64,000 nt of DNA, from the NCBI RefSeq assembly GCF_900218015.1, contig NZ_UFQQ01000011.1, positions 65,786 through 129,785 on the forward strand, in the 5' to 3' direction. Source of the DNA: Rhodopseudomonas pentothenatexigens (GTDB lineage Bacteria > Pseudomonadota > Alphaproteobacteria > Rhizobiales > Xanthobacteraceae). The notes beneath the pieces were generated by a model. That model was not told where the DNA came from, ran no database searches, and was given only the letters and a program-made list of their open reading frames with translations. Numbering within the stretch: the first letter of the stretch is position 1; each line of letters begins with the position of its first letter. Of this stretch, positions 1-9,627 are shown in pieces. The translations under genes and the position numbers were made by a program.

Positions 1-1
1 G

Positions 2-586
2 CCGATTGCGATCCTGCAGACCCGTATCGAGTCACTCGATCTCGGTCCGCAAACGGCGCGGCTGCTGGAGGATATGAAACGGCTGTCGACCCTTGCCGAC
101 CAGCTTCTGGACGTCGAACGGCTTGGACAAACCGCAGCGCCGTGGGTTGCCGTCGACCTGGTCGACATCGCCCGCCGCACCACCGCGGACCTCGCCCCGC
201 TCGCCATCGCTGCCGGCTACGAGATCGGGTTCGAAACCACGGTCGACGTGCTCACGATGCCGGGCGACGAAGGTGCACTGGAGCGCGCGATTGCCAATCT
301 GATTCAGAACGCAGTCCAATACGGCGGCCGCCGCGGCCGCATCCTGGTTCGCGTCAGCGCATCGGAGCTATCCGTGATCGACGAGGGGCCGGGCGTGCCG
401 AGCGGGGATCGCGAGCGCGTGTTCGAGCCGTTCTATCGTGTGAGTCCGGGCACTCGCGGCGCCGGACTCGGTCTCAACCTGGTTCGCGAAATCGCGCGGT
501 TGCACGGCGGCCGCGTCGAAATCAAGGATAGCACGACAGGGGCCCACGTCGCGATCATGTTCGGCGCGCGCTCACGCCTTCGCTAG
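2..586 (+). CDS. Sensor histidine kinase, C-terminal part (5' truncated by window)
   Basis: The open frame runs from the first full codon at base 2 to a TAG at 584-586 and gives 194 residues with no start codon in view. The first residues (PIAILQTRIESL) match the stretch just after the phospho-acceptor His of a HisKA domain, so that His lies just outside the window. The ATPase domain is complete: N box NLIQNAVQYGG near residue 99, G1 box DEGPGV, and G2 box GAGLGLNL. Its partner regulator is probably upstream of the window. The input signal cannot be judged because the sensor part is missing. Confidence 0.9.
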   Translation, partial: PIAILQTRIESLDLGPQTARLLEDMKRLSTLADQLLDVERLGQTAAPWVAVDLVDIARRTTADLAPLAIAAGYEIGFETTVDVLTMPGDEGALERAIANLIQNAVQYGGRRGRILVRVSASELSVIDEGPGVPSGDRERVFEPFYRVSPGTRGAGLGLNLVREIARLHGGRVEIKDSTTGAHVAIMFGARSRLR

Positions 587-612
587 ATCACGTCGCCTAT
601 ACGGCCACGAGT

Positions 613-1194
613 TCATGCTTCCGACGAAACCCTTGTTTCATGTATTTGAAACTCGCGTTCACGCCGCTGTCGGCGCCAGGCGTTCGGCGTCGTTCCGGTG
701 AAACGGCGGAATATCCGCGACAGATGGGCCTGGTCGCTCAGTCCGCAGGCAAGCGCGACTTCCGAGAGCGGCAGATCAGTGCTCTGGATCAGGTCCTTGG
801 CGCGTGCGACCCGGCGCTCCAGCAGGAAATTGCGGGGTGCGACGCCGAGGCTCTGGCGAAATCCCCGCGCGAAGTGGCTGGGGCTGAGATCGATCAGTTG
901 CGCCAGATCCCTGATCCGCAGGCTGCAGTCGATATTCTGCTCGATATGCCTCAGCACCCGGTTCAGCTGCCATCGCGCCAATCCGGGGCCGCAGGACTTC
1001 GCCGCGGGCATGTCGTCCATCAGGTCGTGCCGAGCCTTCACGTCGCGCAGTAGCGCCGCCGCGCGCTCGATATACGACTGCGCAATGGCGGGATCGGACT
1101 GGACGGTCTCGGCTGCCTTTTTGAGGATCTCCGCCAGACAGACGAATGCCCTCGCCGTGCTCGGCTGATCACCGCTGGTCGTGAGGCTGTGCAT
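613..1194 (-). CDS. AraC-family transcriptional regulator
   Basis: The protein is 193 residues from the ATG at 1194, chosen because GGGAG lies 8 bases upstream; upstream in-frame starts at 1242 and 1332 lack this. The C-terminal 100 residues form the double helix-turn-helix of AraC/XylS regulators (RIRDLAQLIDLSPSHFARGF, then LPLSEVALACGLSDQAHLSR and FRRFTGTTPNAWR). The N-terminal 90 residues are helical and resemble no sensor domain I know, so the effector is unknown. It ends about 27 bases from the convergent kinase gene and is divergent from the FixJ-like gene at 1460. Confidence 0.85.
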   Translation of the reverse strand: MHSLTTSGDQPSTARAFVCLAEILKKAAETVQSDPAIAQSYIERAAALLRDVKARHDLMDDMPAAKSCGPGLARWQLNRVLRHIEQNIDCSLRIRDLAQLIDLSPSHFARGFRQSLGVAPRNFLLERRVARAKDLIQSTDLPLSEVALACGLSDQAHLSRIFRRFTGTTPNAWRRQRREREFQIHETRVSSEA

Positions 1195-1459
1195 CGACCG
1201 ATCTCCCGTTGCCGGATCGCAGGGGCACGATCCGCTGGCCATCGCACGACACCAAACGATGTCCGGCCGCCGTTCGATAGTCGAACCAACGTGCCGTCGC
1301 GGCCTGCATTGGTTTCGTCGGGAGCAAACCAAGGTTTGCTGTCGGCGGCCTCAGCGACACTTGGTCCGGGCGAGCCGGAGCCGCCGCGGAGTGGTTGGCA
1401 TTCGGCATCGGGTGGAATAAGATGCTGAAATTACACACGGGTCGTCTTTCAAAGCCAGC

Positions 1460-2092
1460 ATGACAGCATCAGACAGCCCCTTGATCGTCGTTGTCGATGA
1501 CGACGCCGACATCAGGGATGCGCTTGCCGGCCTGTTTCGATCGATCGGCAACCGCGTCGTCTCGTTCGAATCGGCTCAGCACCTGCTCGCGGCCGGCGTC
1601 CCGGACGACGCCAACTGCTTGATCCTCGATGTTCGGCTGCCCGGCACCAGCGGCCTCGACCTGCAGACCATGCTGACAAGGCTCGATATTCGCATTCCGG
1701 TGATCTTCATGACGGGCTACGGCGACGTGCCGATGTCCGTTCGCGGCATGAAGGCCGGCGCCGTCGACTTTCTGACCAAGCCGTTTCGTGAGCAGGAAAT
1801 GCTCGACGCCGTGTCGGTGGCGGTCGCGCGGGACCGACGGCGGCGCGAGAGCGACGGCCGCCGTGACGACATCCTGCAGCGCTACGCCGCGCTGACGCCG
1901 CGGGAGAAACAGGTGTTCGACATGGTCTCGGCCGGCGCGCTGAACAAGAACGTCGCCGCCGATCTCGGACTGAGCGAGATCACCGTCAAGATCCATCGCG
2001 GTCGCGTGATGAAGAAGATGGGCGCCCGCTCGTTCGCGGATCTGGTGCGCATGGCCGAAGTGATCGCCCCGCAATCCCGCGAGGCGACGTAA
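1460..2092 (+). CDS. FixJ-type response regulator (receiver plus LuxR helix-turn-helix)
   Basis: This is a two-domain transcriptional regulator of 210 residues. The receiver spans about residues 8-125 with acidic pocket VDDDAD, phospho-acceptor Asp57 (LILDVRLPG), Thr in FMTGYGD and Lys in LTKPF. A LuxR/FixJ-type DNA-binding domain follows (LTPREKQVF, then NKNVAADLGLSEITVKIHRG). It heads a group of co-directional genes with the receiver at 2181 and the giant kinase at 2602. That kinase has a FixL/NtrB-like HEINQPL histidine box, so it is a plausible phospho-donor; this is inferred from position only. Confidence 0.9.
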   Translation: MTASDSPLIVVVDDDADIRDALAGLFRSIGNRVVSFESAQHLLAAGVPDDANCLILDVRLPGTSGLDLQTMLTRLDIRIPVIFMTGYGDVPMSVRGMKAGAVDFLTKPFREQEMLDAVSVAVARDRRRRESDGRRDDILQRYAALTPREKQVFDMVSAGALNKNVAADLGLSEITVKIHRGRVMKKMGARSFADLVRMAEVIAPQSREAT

Positions 2093-2180
2093 AACCATCG
2101 TATGACTTATAAGGCCGGGAACGCTGCCGCAGAGTCGCTCGACGTCGGATCGTGCTGCATCACCCTTGAGGATGGCCGAA

Positions 2181-2567
2181 ATGACCATCGGCAAGATCAT
2201 AACGGTGATCGACGACGACGAGAACGTTCGGGTCGCGATCGAAGAACTGGTTCGCTCCCTCGGCCATTCGGCTCGGGGCTTTGCTTCTGCGCGGCAGTTC
2301 CTGGAGTCCGGGATCGACGACGCGACGGCTTGCCTGATTACCGACGTCCAGATGGCAGGACTGAACGGACTTGAGCTCTACACCAGGCTGATCGCGGGCG
2401 GCAAAGCGCCCCCGGTGATCTTCATCACCGCGTTCCCCGACGCACGGATGGAGGCACGGGCCCATGCGCTCGGGGCGCTCGGTTTCCTGAGCAAGCCGTT
2501 TGAAGCACAGACGCTCGTCCACTGCATCCAGAAGGCTTTGGCGTCCCGCGACAGCGCATCGGGCTGA
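2181..2567 (+). CDS. Single-domain response regulator (receiver only)
   Basis: The protein is 128 residues and consists only of a receiver domain: acidic residues IDDDEN, phospho-acceptor Asp in CLITDVQMAG, Thr in FITAFPD and Lys in LSKPFEA. The ATG at 2181 is preferred because GAGG lies 9 bases upstream; in-frame starts at 2166 and 2172 are possible. With no output domain it probably relays phosphate or acts by protein contact. It sits between a FixJ-like regulator and a large kinase, which suggests a branched or competing phosphotransfer system. Confidence 0.88.
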   Translation: MTIGKIITVIDDDENVRVAIEELVRSLGHSARGFASARQFLESGIDDATACLITDVQMAGLNGLELYTRLIAGGKAPPVIFITAFPDARMEARAHALGALGFLSKPFEAQTLVHCIQKALASRDSASG

Positions 2568-2601
2568 TGGGGCGATCGTCCACCACCACCGGAGCATCGC
2601 C

Positions 2602-5600
2602 GTGAAGCACATCACCGCTGCGCTGGATCTCGTGACGCGGGGCAGCGACTTCAGCGTGTACCGGATGCGCGGCGACGACCCGCAGCCGCAACTGCTGATG
2701 GTCGCCGAGTCCGACGATCCCTGCCCGCTGGAGCGCGTCAGGCAGGAATTCGAGCTCACCCGCGATCTCGATCCGACGATCGTGGTTTGTCCACGCGAGC
2801 TGGTATCGGCCCAGGGCCGACCGGCACTGCTGATCGACGATCACGGCGCGCGGCCGCTGTCGGAACTGCTGGCGCAACCGGTAGTCGTGCCCAGGCTGCT
2901 GCGCCGGGCGATCGGCATTGCGCACGCGCTCGGCCACATCCACGAGCGCGGGCTGGTGCATCGCGGCCTGCGTCCGGACACGATCTGGGTCGACGATTCG
3001 GATCGGATACGGCTGAGCGGCCTTGGAAGCGCGTCGCGATCGCGCCGGGAGCGCCGCGACCTCGGCTTGTACGACGGTCCATACGGCTCGTTGATCTACG
3101 TCTCGCCCGAGCAGACCGGACGGGTGAACCGCTCGGTCGACAGCCGTAGCGACCTCTACGTGTTCGGCATCATTCTCTATCAGATGCTCGCGGCCGGAAG
3201 CCTGCCGTTCCACGCCTCCAATCCGGCGCAGTGGATTCACCATCATATCGCACGCCGACCCAACCCGCTGCCCTCCAGCGGCACCGCGACCGCCGCGATC
3301 GAGCGTCTGGTGTTCCGGCTGCTGGAGAAGTCTGCCGACGACCGCTACCAGAGCGCTGCCGGCGTCGAGCGCGATCTGCGGGCTTGCCTGGCAGCGTGGG
3401 AAGCGCACGGGCACACCGCCGGGGTCCGATTGACCGCACAAGACCCGGCCGGGGTCGTGCGGATGCCGGAGAAGCTGTACGGCCGCGACAGCGAGATCAA
3501 CGCCATCCTGGCCGCCTATCATCGCGCCGCCACGACCGGTGCGACCGAATGGGTGCTGATTTCCGGCTATTCCGGTGCGGGCAAATCGTCGGCCGTCAAT
3601 GAACTGCGCAAGAGCCTTACGCCGACCAACGGCTGGTTCATCGCCGGCAAATTCGACCAGTACAAGCGCGACACCCCGTTCGCCACGCTGGCGCAGGCGT
3701 TCCATTCGCTGGTCCGTCAGATCCTCGGCCGGGACGCCGATGCGTTGGAGCTGTGGCGCAGGACACTGCAGGCCGCGGTCGGCGAGCACGGCGAACTGAT
3801 GATCAATCTGGTGCCGGATCTGGCTCTGGTGATCGGCGAACAGCCGCCGCTGCGGGAGATGCCACCGCAGGACATGCGCGGGGTGTTTCAAGCCCTGCTC
3901 GGCCGTTTCATCGCGGCGATCGCCCGGCCGGAACACCCGCTGGTGCTGTTCCTCGACGACCTGCAATGGCTGGACAAGGCCACGGCAGATTTCCTGGAGC
4001 GGTTAGCCGACAGCACCGAGACAAACCATCTGCTGGTGATCGGCGCCTATCGCGACAACGAAATCGACGACGCCCATCCGCTCACCCGAGCGCTGCAGAA
4101 CATCCGGGCACGGATGCCTCATCTCGTCGAGATGCGGCTGACTCCACTCGGTCAGATCCATGTTCGGGCGCTGGTCGCCGACGTGCTGCGCTGCGCCCCG
4201 GACGAGGTCGCTCCTCTGGCGGCGCTGATTCACCGCAAGACCGGCGGCAACCCGTTCTTTGCGATCCAGTTCTTTTCGTCGCTCATCAACGAGCAACTGG
4301 TCCGCTTCGACGTACTGGCCCAGCGATGGAGCTGGAATGTCGAGCTGATCGAGGGCAAGGGCTTCACCGACAACGTCGTCGATCTGATGAGCCGCCGGCT
4401 CGACCGCTTGCCGGCGCACACCCGCGCGATCCTCAAGATCTTCGCCTGCATCGGCATGAACGCGGATGCCCACCTGCTCGGACGGCTGTGCGACATGGCC
4501 GCGGCCGACGTCCACGACGGACTGCAGGATCTGGTCGCCAGCGAACTGGTGTTGCGAGCTGACGACGACTATCGCTTCGTTCACGACCGCGTCCGTGAGG
4601 CCGCCTACCGGCTGATCGATTCGTCCGACCTGCCGCGGACCCATCTGGAGATCGCTCGCCACCTCGCCACCAGCATTCCGACCCGGCCGGACGCTCTGTT
4701 CCAGATCGTCGATCACTACAATCTCGGCGCCGCACTGGTCGCCTCCGACGCCGAACGGCTGGCGGTCGCGCGGCTCAATCGCGAAGCCGGCCGCAACGCC
4801 ATGAAGGCGATCGCCTACCACTCGGCGCTGGCTTATCTGTCGACCGCGCTGTCATTGCTCGGGACCGACGGCTGGGACCGCAACGCCGCTCTTGCCTTCG
4901 AGATCGAACACCTGATCGCCGAATGCGAATTCCTGACCGGCGCGATGGCACAGGCCGAGGCGCGATTGCAGCGCCTCGAGCACAATGCACCGACACTTCA
5001 GGCCCGATCCTTCGTGGTGGCGCTGCAGATCACGCTGTACACGGCGATCGACCGCAGCGACCGCGCGATCGACGCCTGCCTCGCCTATTTGCGCGACTTC
5101 GATATCACCTGGCCGCGGCATCCGAGCCGCGAGGAAGCGAAGGCCGAATACCGCCTGCTGACGGAACGGCTCGCCGGCCGCCCGATCGAGTCGCTGATCG
5201 ACCTTCCGACGATAGCCGATCAGTCCAGGGCCGCCCCGATGGCGGTGATGAGCGCGGCGCTGGCCCCGGCCTTCTTCACCGATCTGAACCTCGTCTGCCT
5301 GCTGCTGTGCAGGATGGCCAACATCAGCGTGCAGCACGGCAATTGCGACGCTTCCGCGCTCGCCTACACCTATCTGGGCATGGTGGTCGGCCCGTGCTTC
5401 GACGACTACGACGCGGCATTCCGATACGGCGATCTCGGCCTTCGGCTGGTCGAGACGCGTGGCCTCGGTCACTACAAGGCGCGCGTGCACCTCACTTACG
5501 GCGCCCACGTGTTGCCCTGGGCGCGCCCGCTGCACGAGGCTCAACCGTATCTGCGTCGCGCATTCGACGAAGCCGTCGAAACCGGCGACCTGACCTACGC

Positions 5601-7695
5601 GGGTTTCTCGTCCTGTACGCTGATCACGAACCGGCTGTCGGCCGGGGACCCGCTCGACGAGGTCGAAAAGGACGCCGTCGCGCGGCTGGCGCTGATGCAG
5701 CGGGCGAGATTCGGCCTGATCGTTCACATCATCACTACGCAGCTGCAATACCTCCGGTCGCTGCGCGGCGAGACGATCGCGCTCGGTTCGCTCAACGGAC
5801 CGGAATTCGACGAGAACGAATTCGCACGTGACCTTGCCGCCAATCGCAGCCTCGACATCGCCGCGTGCTGGTTCTGGATCCGCAAGATGCAGGCCAGCTA
5901 CTTCGCCGGCGACTATGCGAGGGCGTTCGACGCGCAACGCAAGGCCGAACCGCTGCTGTGGACCACGGTCGGCCACCACGAGTACTCGATCTTTCACTTC
6001 TATGTCGGCGTCATCAGCGCCGCCCTCGCCGATTCCCCGGCTCCGCCCGCACCGCGCGCCGAACTCGAACAGCGGCTGGCGGGCGCCCACCGGCAGATGA
6101 CCCTGTGGGAAGTCCACAACCCCGGAAACTACAAGGGGGCGACCGCGCTGCTCGCCGCCGAGATCGCGCGGTTGCAGAACCGCCCCTATGAGGCGATGCA
6201 GCTCTACCAGCAGGCGGTGTCGTCGTCGCGGCGCGTGCGCGTGTCGCAGGTCGAGGCCATCGCTCACGAACTCGCCGCGCAGTTTTGCCGTCAGCAGGGC
6301 TTCGACACGGCGCATCAGGCCCACCTGCTGAAGGCACGAGACTGCTACCAGCAGTGGGGAGCAATTGCGAAGGTCGAGCAGCTCGAGCGCAATCATCCCG
6401 ACCTGGCGATCGGGTTTCCGGCTGCCGCGCAGGTGCCGCTCAGCCTGGCCGAAAGCTTCGATCTCGCGGCGGTGGTGAAGACCTCGGAGGCCGTCTCCAA
6501 CGAACTTGGCGTTCCGCGACTGATGGAGACGCTGATGACCCTGGTGCTGGAACATGCCGGCGCACAGCGTGGCCTGCTGATCCTGCCCCAGCTCGCCGAG
6601 CTGACGATCCGCACCGAGGCGAAGACCGGCGACGGCGGCATCCAGGTCGCGCTGCGCGACGACGTCGCCACGACCGACGATCTGCCCACCTCGCTGGTTA
6701 ACCTGGCCGCTCGGACCGGAGAAGCGATTACGATCGACGACGCCCAGTCCAGCCCGTTCGCCGACGACCCCTACGTCGCACGCATGGGGTCGCGTTCGCT
6801 GCTGTGCCTTCCGCTGATGAAGCGCAACAAGCTGATTGCAATTATCTTTCTCGAGAATGATCTGGCTGCCGGCGTGTTCACGCCGCTGAAGCTGTCGGTG
6901 CTGAAGCTGCTGTCGTCACAGGCCGCGATCTCGCTCAAGAACGCCTTCCTGGAAGAAAAGGACGCCCTGGTCGAGGCCCTGCAGAAATCGCAGTCGGAGC
7001 TGATGCGGATGTCGCGGCTGACCGCGATCGGCGAACTGGTGATTTCGATCGCCCACGAGATCAACCAGCCGCTGACCGCGATCATCACCAACGCCGACGT
7101 CTGCCTGCGCTGGCTCGGGAACGAGCAACCGTCGATCGCCGAAGCCCAGAGCGCCGCCCGGCGGGTGATCGAGAACGGCCGGCGCGCCGCCGACGTAGTG
7201 CAGACGATCCGCGGGCTCGCCGTCAAGTCGGCCCCGACCATGACGGCGGTGGACATTAACTCGGTGATCCGCGAAATCCTGTCGATCCTGCAGAGCGAAC
7301 TGCGCCAGAACAACGTCCAGCTCGAGACCCGGCTGACCGATCCGGACGTCACCGTGGTCGGCAACCGGGTGCAGCTTCAGCAGGTGCTGCTCAATCTGTG
7401 CATGAACGCCATCGAGGCGATGGCGGCGATCGAGGGGCGGCGCACCCTGACGGTCAGTAGTGAGATCGCGGATTCGGACAGCGTCGTGGTCTGCGTCGCC
7501 GACAACGGCCTCGGCTTCGACGAGGATCGGATCGACCAGCTGTTCGAGGCGCTGGTCACCACCAAGCCGCAGGGCATGGGAATGGGACTGTCGATCAGCC
7601 GGTCGATTGTCGAAGCGCATGGCGGACGGTTGTGGGCGACCCCGGTGAAGCCACACGGTGCGCGTTTCCAGTTCGCGCTGCCACGGCCGTCCTGA
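2602..7695 (+). CDS. Trifunctional Ser/Thr (pseudo)kinase - AAA ATPase - GAF - histidine kinase
   Basis: The protein is 1697 residues from the GTG at 2602, chosen to avoid overlapping the upstream receiver gene. Domains in order: protein-kinase fold (about 20-265); AAA/STAND ATPase with Walker A GYSGAGKSS near 322-330 and Walker B LVLFLDDLQWLD near 447; a long helical repeat region; a GAF domain (about 1290-1440); and a histidine kinase with HEINQPLTAI near 1483, N box NLCMNAIEAM, G1 DNGLGFD and G2 GMGMGLSISR. The kinase loop reads HRGLRPDTI instead of HRDLKPxN, and the DFG position reads SGLGSA, so the Ser/Thr kinase is probably inactive. The ligand is unknown. The family name is well established for this architecture. 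Confidence 0.92.
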   Translation: MKHITAALDLVTRGSDFSVYRMRGDDPQPQLLMVAESDDPCPLERVRQEFELTRDLDPTIVVCPRELVSAQGRPALLIDDHGARPLSELLAQPVVVPRLLRRAIGIAHALGHIHERGLVHRGLRPDTIWVDDSDRIRLSGLGSASRSRRERRDLGLYDGPYGSLIYVSPEQTGRVNRSVDSRSDLYVFGIILYQMLAAGSLPFHASNPAQWIHHHIARRPNPLPSSGTATAAIERLVFRLLEKSADDRYQSAAGVERDLRACLAAWEAHGHTAGVRLTAQDPAGVVRMPEKLYGRDSEINAILAAYHRAATTGATEWVLISGYSGAGKSSAVNELRKSLTPTNGWFIAGKFDQYKRDTPFATLAQAFHSLVRQILGRDADALELWRRTLQAAVGEHGELMINLVPDLALVIGEQPPLREMPPQDMRGVFQALLGRFIAAIARPEHPLVLFLDDLQWLDKATADFLERLADSTETNHLLVIGAYRDNEIDDAHPLTRALQNIRARMPHLVEMRLTPLGQIHVRALVADVLRCAPDEVAPLAALIHRKTGGNPFFAIQFFSSLINEQLVRFDVLAQRWSWNVELIEGKGFTDNVVDLMSRRLDRLPAHTRAILKIFACIGMNADAHLLGRLCDMAAADVHDGLQDLVASELVLRADDDYRFVHDRVREAAYRLIDSSDLPRTHLEIARHLATSIPTRPDALFQIVDHYNLGAALVASDAERLAVARLNREAGRNAMKAIAYHSALAYLSTALSLLGTDGWDRNAALAFEIEHLIAECEFLTGAMAQAEARLQRLEHNAPTLQARSFVVALQITLYTAIDRSDRAIDACLAYLRDFDITWPRHPSREEAKAEYRLLTERLAGRPIESLIDLPTIADQSRAAPMAVMSAALAPAFFTDLNLVCLLLCRMANISVQHGNCDASALAYTYLGMVVGPCFDDYDAAFRYGDLGLRLVETRGLGHYKARVHLTYGAHVLPWARPLHEAQPYLRRAFDEAVETGDLTYAGFSSCTLITNRLSAGDPLDEVEKDAVARLALMQRARFGLIVHIITTQLQYLRSLRGETIALGSLNGPEFDENEFARDLAANRSLDIAACWFWIRKMQASYFAGDYARAFDAQRKAEPLLWTTVGHHEYSIFHFYVGVISAALADSPAPPAPRAELEQRLAGAHRQMTLWEVHNPGNYKGATALLAAEIARLQNRPYEAMQLYQQAVSSSRRVRVSQVEAIAHELAAQFCRQQGFDTAHQAHLLKARDCYQQWGAIAKVEQLERNHPDLAIGFPAAAQVPLSLAESFDLAAVVKTSEAVSNELGVPRLMETLMTLVLEHAGAQRGLLILPQLAELTIRTEAKTGDGGIQVALRDDVATTDDLPTSLVNLAARTGEAITIDDAQSSPFADDPYVARMGSRSLLCLPLMKRNKLIAIIFLENDLAAGVFTPLKLSVLKLLSSQAAISLKNAFLEEKDALVEALQKSQSELMRMSRLTAIGELVISIAHEINQPLTAIITNADVCLRWLGNEQPSIAEAQSAARRVIENGRRAADVVQTIRGLAVKSAPTMTAVDINSVIREILSILQSELRQNNVQLETRLTDPDVTVVGNRVQLQQVLLNLCMNAIEAMAAIEGRRTLTVSSEIADSDSVVVCVADNGLGFDEDRIDQLFEALVTTKPQGMGMGLSISRSIVEAHGGRLWATPVKPHGARFQFALPRPS

Positions 7696-7808
7696 GCCGC
7701 GGCGCGGCACCGCGCCTTCATTCAAGCCGCCGCAAGAAGCGACAAGAGCCGGCACATCCGGTGCAGTACAGCAGGCGTGAAGCAACGGATGCCCGGAAGG
7801 ACGACGTC

Positions 7809-8519
7809 ATGACCGCCCCACCCAAAACACTTCCCACGGTCGTGCTGGTGCACGGCGCCTGGGCCGATGGATCGAGCTGGCGCCTGGTGGTGCCGCTGCT
7901 GCTCGACAAAGGCATCCCTGTCGTCGCTGTGCAGAACCCGACGACGTCCCTCGCCGCCGACGTCGAAGCGACGCGCCTCGCACTCGACGCGATCGAAGGC
8001 CCGGTGGTGCTGGTCGGTCACAGCTGGGGCGGCGCGGTGATCACCCAGGCCGGAAACGATCCGAAGGTCAAGGCGTTGGTGTTCGTCGCCGCGCTGCCGC
8101 CGAAGGCCGACGAATCCGTGGGCGACCTAGTCGGCTCCCACCCCTCTCCTCCCGGTCTCAGCCAGATCATCGACGATGGCCGCGGGATGTTGAAGCTCAG
8201 TCCGGAGGGCTGGGTCCGCGACGTCGCGCAGGACATTCCGGAACAGGACGCGCGCGTGCTCGCCGTGGTGCAGCCGCCGCTTCCCGCCTCCACCTTCGGC
8301 GACCGGATCACCGAAGCGGCGTGGGCGACGCGGCCCAATTGGTTCATTGTCTCGGCCGCGGATCGCGTCGTCAGTATCGAGCTGCAGCGCGAGCTGGCGG
8401 CGCGCCTGAACGCGCGGACGACCGAACTGAACAGCAGCCATCTGTCGATCCTGTCGCAGCCCCGCGCCGTCGCCGACGTGATCGTCGAGGCAGTCGACTC
8501 GGTCGCGGTGGCCGGCTGA
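7809..8519 (+). CDS. Alpha/beta hydrolase
   Basis: The protein is 236 residues from the ATG at 7809; a longer open frame begins at 7632 but overlaps the kinase gene. It has an alpha/beta hydrolase fold: oxyanion strand [14 protein letters not shown] near the start, nucleophile elbow GHSWGG (Ser), and a late His in SSHLSIL. The layout resembles small esterases and the RsbQ/EstC group. The substrate cannot be told from sequence. It precedes a second alpha/beta hydrolase in the same direction by 22 bases, so the two are probably co-transcribed. Confidence 0.85.
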   Translation: MTAPPKTLPTVVLVHGAWADGSSWRLVVPLLLDKGIPVVAVQNPTTSLAADVEATRLALDAIEGPVVLVGHSWGGAVITQAGNDPKVKALVFVAALPPKADESVGDLVGSHPSPPGLSQIIDDGRGMLKLSPEGWVRDVAQDIPEQDARVLAVVQPPLPASTFGDRITEAAWATRPNWFIVSAADRVVSIELQRELAARLNARTTELNSSHLSILSQPRAVADVIVEAVDSVAVAG

Positions 8520-8541
8520 GCGCCCGCATCGGAGTTCCGCC

Positions 8542-9555
8542 ATGACGCACAATGAACAGCACGACACCGAGACCACGCCGCCGACGCGCCGGCCCGATCT
8601 TCACATCTCGCGCCGCGTCCTGATGGTCGGCGCCGCCAGTTTGGCGGTGCTGCCCGGCAGCGCGATGTCGCAACCGATCCACCCCACCCAAACTTCACCA
8701 GGAGGCCACCCGATGAGCAGCGGATTCGTCAAGACCAAGGACGGCGTCGATATTTTCTACAAGGATTGGGGCCCGAAGCAGGCTCAGCCGATCGTCTTTC
8801 ATCACGGCTGGCCGCTGTCGTCCGACGATTGGGACGCACAGATGCTGTTCTTCCTGGCCAACGGCTATCGCGTGGTTGCTCATGACCGCCGCGGCCATGG
8901 TCGCTCGTCTCAGGTCGACAGCGGCCACGACATGGACCACTACGCAGCCGATGCCTCCGCCGTCGCCGAGCATCTCGATCTGAAGAAGGCCGTGCACATC
9001 GGTCACTCGACCGGCGGCGGTGAAGTGGCGCGTTACGTCGCCAAGTTCGGTGAGCCGCAGGGCCGCGTCGCCAAGGCCGTGCTGGTGTCTGCCGTGCCGC
9101 CGCTGATGCTGAAAACCGAGAGGAACCCCGGCGGCCTGCCGATCGAAGTGTTCGATGGCTTCCGCAAGGCGCTCGCCGGCAATCGCGCGCAATTCTTCCT
9201 CGATGTCCCGGCCGGCCCGTTCTATGGCTTCAACCGACCCGATGCGAAGACGATGCCGGGCGTGGTCAACAACTGGTGGCGCCAGGGCATGATGGGCAGC
9301 GCCAAGGCGCACTATGACGGCATCAAGGCGTTCTCCGAGACAGACCAGACCGACGATCTGAAGGCCATCACCGTCCCGACACTGGTGCTGCACGGCGAGG
9401 ACGATCAGATCGTGCCGATCGAGGACTCCGCCAAGCTTTCGGTCAAGCTGCTGAAGAACGGCAAGCTGAAGACCTATCCGGGCTATCCGCACGGCATGCT
9501 CACCACCCATGCCGAGGTGCTCAACGCCGACCTGCTGGCGTTCGTGAAGGAATAA
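8542..9555 (+). CDS. Non-haem chloroperoxidase-like alpha/beta hydrolase with Tat-like leader
   Basis: From the ATG at 8542 (GGAG 7 bases upstream) the product is 337 residues. The N-terminal part has a twin-arginine-like leader ([20 protein letters not shown]). The mature domain resembles cofactor-free haloperoxidases and aryl esterases: [11 protein letters not shown], nucleophile elbow GHSTGG, Asp in HGEDDQIVP and His in PHGMLTTH. An in-frame ATG at 8713 (residue 58) has a textbook AGGAGG 7 bases upstream. It would give a leaderless product of 280 residues, which is the usual family length. The gene may therefore make both an exported and a cytoplasmic form. Confidence 0.85.
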   Translation: MTHNEQHDTETTPPTRRPDLHISRRVLMVGAASLAVLPGSAMSQPIHPTQTSPGGHPMSSGFVKTKDGVDIFYKDWGPKQAQPIVFHHGWPLSSDDWDAQMLFFLANGYRVVAHDRRGHGRSSQVDSGHDMDHYAADASAVAEHLDLKKAVHIGHSTGGGEVARYVAKFGEPQGRVAKAVLVSAVPPLMLKTERNPGGLPIEVFDGFRKALAGNRAQFFLDVPAGPFYGFNRPDAKTMPGVVNNWWRQGMMGSAKAHYDGIKAFSETDQTDDLKAITVPTLVLHGEDDQIVPIEDSAKLSVKLLKNGKLKTYPGYPHGMLTTHAEVLNADLLAFVKE

Positions 9556-9576
9556 GGCCCCACGGCAACCAAGCAG

Positions 9577-9618
9577 CGGCCCGGCCCGACACGTCGTCGC
9601 GCCGGGCCGTTGCGTTTT
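9577..9618. terminator. Hairpin between convergent genes, likely terminator
   Basis: A 9-bp perfect GC stem (CGGCCCGGC at 9577-9585 paired with GCCGGGCCG at 9601-9609) encloses a 15-base loop and is followed by a T-rich stretch (TTGCGTTTTA). It lies in the 72-bp gap between the convergent haloperoxidase-like and porin genes. It reads best as a terminator for the plus-strand gene. Confidence 0.55.
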
Positions 9619-9627
9619 ACCTGGCTC

